A DNA stretch of 64,000 nt. Origin: Kribbella italica (GTDB lineage: Bacteria; Actinomycetota; Actinomycetes; Propionibacteriales; Kribbellaceae). Positions 59,285-64,000 of the stretch are shown here, one piece after another (position 1 is the first letter of the stretch; each line of letters starts with the position of its first letter). Location: positions 7,316,001 to 7,380,000 of the forward strand of contig NZ_JACHMY010000001.1 of NCBI RefSeq assembly GCF_014205135.1. The letters run 5' to 3'. The translations under genes were made by a program, and so were the position numbers. The notes beneath the pieces are model-generated. The model did not search any database. It was not told where the DNA came from and saw only the letters and a program-made list of their open reading frames with translations.

Positions 59285-59809
59285 ATGGAGCCGACATCTG
59301 AGAGCGCCCCTGACGGGGAGGCCGTACGGCAGCTCTTGTCCTCGAAGGCCGACGTCGGCCGCGTGTCCGGGCGCCATCCGGTACGTGACCTTCTGCATTG
59401 GATCAGCCGTGGCCGGCTCGGACGGCATTCGGGCTGGCCCGAGATCCCTCGACTGCCCACTCCGTGGCAGGACACCATCACCGTCCGAACCGGCTGGCGT
59501 CAGCGTGCAGCCAACCTGGCGGATCCTGCGACCCGTGAGGGCGAGTTCGTGTTTGCCGTCGACTATCGAGTGTGCGGCCGATGTGGACTCGGCTGGGTTG
59601 AAGAGCCCTACACAATCCCGCGCTATCAGCGAATGGGCATCGCCAGCGCCGGTCTGTCGGCGCTGCGCGACGAGCGTCCCGGACTGGCGTGGCATACGCT
59701 CGGCGGTCACCTGGGAGAAGCGCGCCTGTTCTGGTCCGCAGCCGGACGCGGAGTGCCGGGCGGATACAGCCAGCGCGAACTCTGCAAGCACGCCCGCCCC
59801 AAGGGCTGA
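59285..59809 (+). CDS. GNAT-like acetyltransferase with a Cys-x2-Cys knuckle
   Basis: 174 residues from ATG 59285 with TGAGGG upstream. An N-terminal region of about 90 residues is unassigned. CGRCGLGW (C-x2-C) precedes GNAT motif A (IPRYQRMGIASAGLSALR) and the ending HTLGGHLGEARLFWSAAG, which match an actinobacterial acetyltransferase tail. The substrate is unknown; it is probably cargo of the element. Confidence 0.72.
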   Translation: MEPTSESAPDGEAVRQLLSSKADVGRVSGRHPVRDLLHWISRGRLGRHSGWPEIPRLPTPWQDTITVRTGWRQRAANLADPATREGEFVFAVDYRVCGRCGLGWVEEPYTIPRYQRMGIASAGLSALRDERPGLAWHTLGGHLGEARLFWSAAGRGVPGGYSQRELCKHARPKG

Positions 59810-60018
59810 CTCGGCCAGATCCTGCCGAGAGGCGAGGTCCAGGCTGGCGGATTGGCCTCGTTCCCTGGCCGCTCGATCGTCCGGTCAGACCGCCGTGCAT
59901 CAAGAGCGCCTGCGGCGTTCCTCTGGGATCGGCAAGCCGACTCTTGACCCCACGACGCCCTGCCCTGGGGAGGCGGCTATCAGGAAGACGGGCAGGTGTG
60001 GTGAGCGGGGTTCACTGC

Positions 60019-60726
60019 CTAGTAGAGGCGCACCCGCGCAAACCCTTGATCGCCACGCATTAGCTCGGTGGCAGCTCTGAAGGCCATCAGCGCGTCGCCC
60101 TGAGCGACCTGGTCTATTGCCTCCTCGGCGTTGAGGTCAGGCGTGGCCTGCATGTGATGGTACGCGCGTGAGGAGACTGAGTTGGCTTCCAGCGGCGGCT
60201 TGAAGTGCGCGGAGACTTTTCTGATTTCGTTGATCTCTGCAAGGCTGTCGCGGAGTGGCGAGTCAATCAACTTGCGCAGGAATGCTTCTTTGACCAGTGG
60301 CCCGAGGCCCCAGAACCTCCACCCTTTGGGCAGTTCCTGTTCATAGGAAAGCAGGCAGCCGGCGAGAACTCGTTCGCAGGCTGCGTGAGCGCATAGCAGC
60401 GAGGCCAAATGAAGGCCGTCGACGTAGCTCCTCTCCGCCTCATGGTAGAGCCAAATACACTCCTCACCTCCAGGTGTGAGCCAGCCCCACTCACTCTCAA
60501 ATGGAGCCTGAATGGCCTGCAGCTGTTCCCATCGAGTCGCACGTGTTCGCCGGCTGCGACGGTCCCGCAAATACAGAGCGGCAGCTCGTGCGTCGGCGGA
60601 CCACGTGCCCTGCTCGCGTAGCCATGCTTCAACACGTTGCTCGTCGGTGAGCGGATCGATACCCTCCAGCTCCAGTTGGAGCTGTCTTGTGACGACGGGC
60701 GGGCCGTCGGGATCGTCGGTGGTCAC
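60019..60726 (-). CDS. HEPN-like hypothetical protein
   Basis: 235 residues, GTG start at 60726. An all-helical centre (about 100-185) includes ASLLCAHAACERVLAG and GLGPLVKEAFLRKLIDS, then IRKVSAH. The R-x4-H at Arg169-His174 resembles the HEPN RNase motif, in the setting of DUF4145/AbiV-like proteins. It could be a toxin or defence RNase. No antitoxin gene is adjacent, and the match is only by pattern. Confidence 0.6.
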   Translation of the reverse strand: MTTDDPDGPPVVTRQLQLELEGIDPLTDEQRVEAWLREQGTWSADARAAALYLRDRRSRRTRATRWEQLQAIQAPFESEWGWLTPGGEECIWLYHEAERSYVDGLHLASLLCAHAACERVLAGCLLSYEQELPKGWRFWGLGPLVKEAFLRKLIDSPLRDSLAEINEIRKVSAHFKPPLEANSVSSRAYHHMQATPDLNAEEAIDQVAQGDALMAFRAATELMRGDQGFARVRLY

Positions 60727-60981
60727 GTCACGAGGTTAGGGCTTCACGACGGCCAATTCATTTGAATTCAGGCCGGACCAAGGTGGCCGTAGCCCTGGCG
60801 ACTGAGCTGATCATGGGAGCAGTTGTGCTAACGGCCGGGTGGACAGGCGCGGACCAAGGCTGGTTCCAGGCCGCTGTGGGGCCCGAAAGATGGGTCCCCA
60901 TGGACCGCCTTCGCTGCGCTCTTGACGAGACAGCGCGGCATTCCAAGTTGCTGAAAATCTACATCCTTCGACGCCACGCGC

Positions 60982-61539
60982 TTAGCGCCAGGCGATGGAG
61001 GACTCGATAGCCTCGCGGATCGCTGCCCAAGGCAATTCTTTGCCAGGTGCGCTGCGTGGGCTGTGTAGAGGCCAAACTTGCTCGCCGTAGACAAGGCCGA
61101 CGCCCGAGCTCCTGAGTGCATCGAGGTGGTGATCCCAAGCGGGCTGCGCGGCATGGGCGGCGTTTACGCGGGGAAACACTATTACTGGCGGACGACGTCC
61201 ACCGATGGCCTCGCAGAGCTGAGTAAGTGCCTGGTTGTCGGCGATCCCGAGAGCGAGCTTCGCTACCAGATTCGCTGTTGCGGGAACCGCGGCGTAGCAG
61301 TCGACTGTCGGGTGCGGGCTCGCTTCGTCGGGCAGGCGGGGAGTGCTTCGGACCGGGAAACCGGTAGCGGCTTCAATCTTCGCGATCTCGTCTGTTGCGG
61401 CAAGCCACGTTGCCGCGGTGGGGGTCAGCGTGACCGCGATGCTCCAGCCGTCTGCGAGCATCGGCTCGATTAGTCGTTCGCGGACCTGCTCGATACCGCC
61501 CGCAGCAGCGCAGACCAGGCCCAGCGTCGGGCTGCTCAC
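60982..61539 (-). CDS. flavoprotein, phosphopantothenoylcysteine-decarboxylase fold
   Basis: 185 residues, GTG 61539 overlapping the XRE stop. HFCD-type fold: start LGLVCAAAGGIEQVRERLIE and VTLTPTAATWLA, and the middle DCYAAVPATANLVAKLALGIADNQALT. These proteins bind FMN. Pairing with an XRE regulator is recurrent in actinomycete elements and natural-product loci, and the role of the flavoprotein is not known. Confidence 0.85.
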   Translation of the reverse strand: MSSPTLGLVCAAAGGIEQVRERLIEPMLADGWSIAVTLTPTAATWLAATDEIAKIEAATGFPVRSTPRLPDEASPHPTVDCYAAVPATANLVAKLALGIADNQALTQLCEAIGGRRPPVIVFPRVNAAHAAQPAWDHHLDALRSSGVGLVYGEQVWPLHSPRSAPGKELPWAAIREAIESSIAWR

Positions 61540-62762
61540 TGAATCGCCCGGCAGCGTTCGGCAAGCTCGCGGACGGGGGAGTGGCGATGGTTCGAGGCCG
61601 GCGTGCGGCGGTGGATGGTTCGAACGATCTCGCGAACCACGGGGTTGTGGTGTATCAGCTGTGGTGACTTTCTCTCCGCAGTCAGTAGCGAGCTGACCGC
61701 GTTAGCGTCCTGGCCGGCGTAGCTGAACGCTCGGGCTAGGTCGATCTGGTGAGCGACCTGGCGCACGGTTGGTAGCGGCGACGAATCGATCTGTGGACCA
61801 TGCTCTGTGACGTAGCTGATGTCGCCGAGGTCGAGCGCGGCGGACAGCTCGTGCAGAGCGACATTCGTAGGTCCGAATGACGTCTGCCAGTGGTTCGCAT
61901 CGACGCCCAGCTGCTCCGCTGCGGCTCTCGCGCTCGCGAGGAGTTGCGTAGTAGTTGCTCGATCGTTCCGCCGAGACGCCGCGGTCGCCATGCGCAGGTC
62001 GAGCATCCCCTGGACGCTCAGCGCTGCCGGATCCAGTTGGCGGAGCTGTCGCGACAGCCAGTCCCGCGCAGTCTGACCGAGCTGTATCGCATCGTCGTAC
62101 CGACCAACCGCGAGCAACGCGTGGGTGCCGGCACGAGCTGCGGACGCGAGGACCAATGGATCGTCCGCCTGGTCCGCTGCTTTCATGGCGCGTTCGGCGG
62201 CAATCCAGGACAGGTCAGACTCGCCGATCTTGGTCAGCGTCGTCGTTGCCAAGTGATGGATTCTCGAGGAGACTGCCCAGCCGTCGAGGCCATCGGCTGA
62301 ACGTGTCTCGATCGACTGCGCTGCCTGGATCAGTCGCGGAAGCAACTGGACCGTTCGGCCGACGTCGCCCCTTTGGTAGTGATCCCAGGCGCCCTCAGTG
62401 AGGCGCCACACCTGCCGGACATCTGGCAGTCTTGCGCCGTCGTCCTCAACTCCGAACAGCACGCGCGACAGGCGGGCCGGAGCCATCAGCGCGTCACGAA
62501 TTGCCGGTACGTCGTCGTGCTCGTGATCATCCTCAAGGAGGACCGGCTGGCCGAGCAGATCCGCGAGCTCGACCCGAAGCGCAGCGGCGAGTTCGGTCAG
62601 GACATCGAGTCGACGGACCTCCCGCTCGCCACGCTCAATCTTGCTGAGCCAGTCCTCGGAGCGGCCGACGAGGTTCGCGAGCACAGCCTGCGTCAGTCCG
62701 CGTCGGGCACGGTAGAAAGCTACCCGCTCACCGATGCTCAGATGATCGCTAGCGCCTCGCAT
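61536..62762 (-). CDS. XRE-family regulator with TPR-like C-terminal domain
   Basis: 408 residues. An XRE helix-turn-helix (GERVAFYRARRGLTQAVLANLVGRSEDWLSKIERGE) is followed by an extended helical TPR-like domain (from about 130), as in Rgg/NprR-like or BldD-type sensors. It starts at ATG 62762. A -10 (TATCGT, 7 bases before the ATG) predicts a leaderless message. It overlaps the flavoprotein gene and probably controls it through the palindrome at 62794-62814. Confidence 0.9.
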   Translation of the reverse strand: MRGASDHLSIGERVAFYRARRGLTQAVLANLVGRSEDWLSKIERGEREVRRLDVLTELAAALRVELADLLGQPVLLEDDHEHDDVPAIRDALMAPARLSRVLFGVEDDGARLPDVRQVWRLTEGAWDHYQRGDVGRTVQLLPRLIQAAQSIETRSADGLDGWAVSSRIHHLATTTLTKIGESDLSWIAAERAMKAADQADDPLVLASAARAGTHALLAVGRYDDAIQLGQTARDWLSRQLRQLDPAALSVQGMLDLRMATAASRRNDRATTTQLLASARAAAEQLGVDANHWQTSFGPTNVALHELSAALDLGDISYVTEHGPQIDSSPLPTVRQVAHQIDLARAFSYAGQDANAVSSLLTAERKSPQLIHHNPVVREIVRTIHRRTPASNHRHSPVRELAERCRAIQ

Positions 62763-62793
62763 GGCTACAACGATACTCAGTGCGCGCGAGAGG

Positions 62794-62814
62794 ACCCGGA
62801 CAGTTTGTCCGGGT
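62794..62814. promoter_or_regulatory. XRE operator
   Basis: ACCCGGACA-GTT-TGTCCGGGT is a perfect 21-base inverted repeat 32 bases upstream of the XRE start, around the -35 position. A second short palindrome, ACCCGGGT, lies at 62825-62832. It is a likely autorepression site. Confidence 0.7.
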
Positions 62815-62878
62815 CGAGTTGTTGACCCGGGTATCCACTAGTTCGCATGGAACCAATAGCCACTCGATCTGCTGCCGG

Positions 62879-63208
62879 TCACTCGGCTTGCGTGACGAGC
62901 GCTTCAAGATGCTCCACGCGGGACCTGAGTTCCGCTACCTCGCGTCGCAGGCCGTCGACCTCGCTTTCATCGGTGGTGCCGGCGGCGACGAAGACGCCGA
63001 CGCCGTGCGTCGATTTGAGTACTCCCTCAGCGCGCAGGCCTTCGATCGCACGCCGCACCGTCATGACGGCTACGCCGAAGTCCTTCGCCAGCTTCGGGCC
63101 GGCCGGAAGCTGTTGCCCAGGCTCAAGTTCTCCTGTGGCGATCGCCTCTCGGATTGCGTCAGCAACCTTGACGTAGGTGGCCGCGGGGGAGTTGTCGTCC
63201 AACTTCAT
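62879..63208 (-). CDS. GntR-family regulator with C-terminal coiled coil
   Basis: 109 residues. The winged helix is at residues 8-70 (KVADAIREAIATGELEPGQQLP...VMTVRRAIEGLRAEGVL). A short coiled coil (ESEVDGLRREVAELRSRVEHLEAL) follows in place of a ligand domain. This resembles KorSA/Pra-type GntR proteins of integrative elements. It is divergent from the excisionase and probably represses it through CTAGT repeats. Confidence 0.88.
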   Translation of the reverse strand: MKLDDNSPAATYVKVADAIREAIATGELEPGQQLPAGPKLAKDFGVAVMTVRRAIEGLRAEGVLKSTHGVGVFVAAGTTDESEVDGLRREVAELRSRVEHLEALVTQAE

Positions 63209-63227
63209 AACTGAACGGTAGTCCGGT

Positions 63228-63305
63228 CTAGCTCAGCTAGCCATGACTACCCCGAACCATTGCGAGGATTTGCAGACTAGTCTAGTCTAGTCAAGACTAG
63301 TTAAC
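63228..63305. promoter_or_regulatory. GntR operator region with CTAGT repeats
   Basis: In the GntR/xis divergent gap lie CTAGCT-C-AGCTAG (63228-63240) and a run of CTAGT repeats, GACTAGTCTAGTCTAGTC (63275-63292), followed by a further ACTAGT (63296-63301). These palindromic CTAG-rich repeats fit multiple GntR binding sites and overlap the excisionase promoter. Confidence 0.65.
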
Positions 63306-63323
63306 TAACGAAGGAGAGCACGA

Positions 63324-63557
63324 ATGAACGAGACCCAAGAGGTCCAGCGGGACTGGCTGAACGTGGCAGAGATGGCCGATCGACTCGGGATCGCCGAGAT
63401 GACGCTCTACCGGGTGATCGCCGCTGGGCAGTTTCCGGCGGTGCGCATCGGCCGGCGGCTGTTTATCCCGGCCAAGGTGCTGGACCGCATGACCGACGCG
63501 GCCCTGAGCACGGGCCGGGTCGTCTCGGCGGCGGACTTCTGCGGAAACGCGCCGTGA
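63324..63557 (+). CDS. xis: excisionase-like helix-turn-helix protein
   Basis: 77 residues with GAAGGAG before the ATG. A MerR/excisionase-type helix-turn-helix (WLNVAEMADRLGIAEMTLYRVIAAGQ) is followed by a wing (FPAVRIGRRLFIPAKVLDRM). This pattern is found in Xis of actinomycete elements such as pSAM2. It would help the integrase excise the element. Its partner integrase is not in the window except as a remnant. Confidence 0.82.
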   Translation: MNETQEVQRDWLNVAEMADRLGIAEMTLYRVIAAGQFPAVRIGRRLFIPAKVLDRMTDAALSTGRVVSAADFCGNAP

Positions 63558-63676
63558 TCAGTCCGGCCCGGCAGCGTCCGGGCGCCAAGGAAACACAGGA
63601 CCGGCCCCGCACAGGCGCCAACCAGAACAGGGCCGGTTCTCCCATCACTCAGGTACGAGTTCGAGAGGTCTACAGC

Positions 63677-64000
63677 ATGACTGACGCAGTTCAGGACGGC
63701 ACGGAGTGGGTGCCTCGGTTCGGGATGTTGGAGGTTCCGCGCGAGCGCGCTGAGCTGATCCGGGGGCTGTTCGAGCTGGCCGCGTTCGTGGCCGACCACC
63801 CGGAGCTTCCCCTGCCGTTCGTGACGGCCGGGGTCTACCCGAACGCGGAGTCGTTTGAGGACGAGGCCGTCACGGTTGACCTTGTCGCCGAGGCGCTGGG
63901 TGTGGTCGCGGACATGAACGTGTCGCGTGGCCACTACGCGGCGATGAAGAACTTTGGTTCGGTCCGGGTGACGGCGATGGCAGTGACCCAGGAGGCGGAC
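63677..64000 (+). CDS. hypothetical protein, 3' end outside the window
   Basis: 108 residues from ATG 63677 (GAGAGG upstream) to the last base, still open. It starts MTDAVQDGTEWVPRFGMLEVPRE and continues with Leu/Val-rich helix ELIRGLFELAAFVADHPELPLPF. The sequence resembles small proteins that follow xis in actinomycete integrative elements. It lies 119 bases after the excisionase; the function is unknown. Confidence 0.7.
   Translation, partial: MTDAVQDGTEWVPRFGMLEVPRERAELIRGLFELAAFVADHPELPLPFVTAGVYPNAESFEDEAVTVDLVAEALGVVADMNVSRGHYAAMKNFGSVRVTAMAVTQEAD

Larger units (their letters stand above)
59053..64000. mobile_element. probable integrative element, partial
   Basis: From the tRNA-Lys att fragment rightwards come a GNAT-like gene, a HEPN-like gene, an XRE-flavoprotein pair, a GntR regulator, an excisionase and a further gene cut by the window. 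GntR regulator plus excisionase plus tRNA att is the module of actinomycete integrative conjugative elements. Replication and transfer genes would be further right. The remnant integrase at 58691 lies outside the att. The region also has lower GC in its spacers. Confidence 0.55.

Noticed and set aside
60762..61010. Small frame between the HEPN-like and flavoprotein genes
   Set aside because: Starts at TTG without a ribosome site, has atypical composition and overlaps the flavoprotein gene end on the other strand.
63275..63301. CRISPR-like array
   Set aside because: The repeats are only 5 bases and overlap without spacers; they fit a regulator binding region.

Overview
High-GC actinomycete chromosome. 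Codon use, many GTG starts, frequent 4-base ATGA/GTGA overlaps and the gene families (LacI-controlled sugar uptake, ROK, WYL, CGNR, ANTAR, DUF427, DUF3105) point to a Kribbella- or Nocardioidaceae-like soil organism. The genus is an inference from gene content, not a marker-based call. Most of the window is ordinary metabolic and accessory chromosome. The last ~5 kb looks like the end of an integrated element next to a tRNA-Lys fragment.

Layout. 1-0.65 kb: two small uncharacterised genes. 0.65-7.8 kb: arabinan/arabino-oligosaccharide locus (binding protein, two permeases, GH43, GH51) with its LacI regulator and a double palindromic operator. 7.9-12 kb: small regulators and enzymes (VOC/MarR pair, aldo-keto reductase with a MerR-type promoter, class V aminotransferase, MerR). 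12-18.3 kb: moeA and the NAD-dependent molybdenum formate dehydrogenase fdsGBAD. 18.4-21.3 kb: overlapping operon of a DtxR-type metalloregulator, a two-domain multicopper oxidase and a ZIP-family transporter. 21.3-24 kb: alr-ddl-vanX D-alanine cluster. 24-38.8 kb: mixed regulators and redox enzymes, including an NhaA-DsbA fusion, a MOSC-ferredoxin reductase fusion with a PNPOx partner and CGNR regulator, and a WYL protein without its DNA-binding domain.

38.8-41.9 kb: the most interesting locus, a compact operon with a 39-residue peptide ending in DPGCRNELCG, a strong hairpin, an E1/ThiF-like adenylating enzyme, a PqqD-like/M50-like membrane protease fusion and a DUF3105 protein. It reads as a ribosomally made, post-translationally modified peptide (RiPP) pathway without YcaO, radical SAM or Lan enzymes.

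42-50 kb: LacI/GH30 pair, ABC exporter, secreted protein. 48.8-53.4 kb: antibiotic-resistance-like block: an ABC-F protein preceded by a tiny Tyr-rich leader peptide (MHYYYFV), divergent from an MFS exporter coupled to a TetX-like FAD monooxygenase. 53.4-58.6 kb: two-component system, ArsR and TetR regulators, SDR, cupin. 58.7-64 kb: integrase remnant, 3' half of tRNA-Lys (probable att site), GNAT-like gene, HEPN-like gene, XRE-flavoprotein pair, GntR regulator, excisionase and a gene running off the window. These are hallmarks of an actinomycete integrative element.
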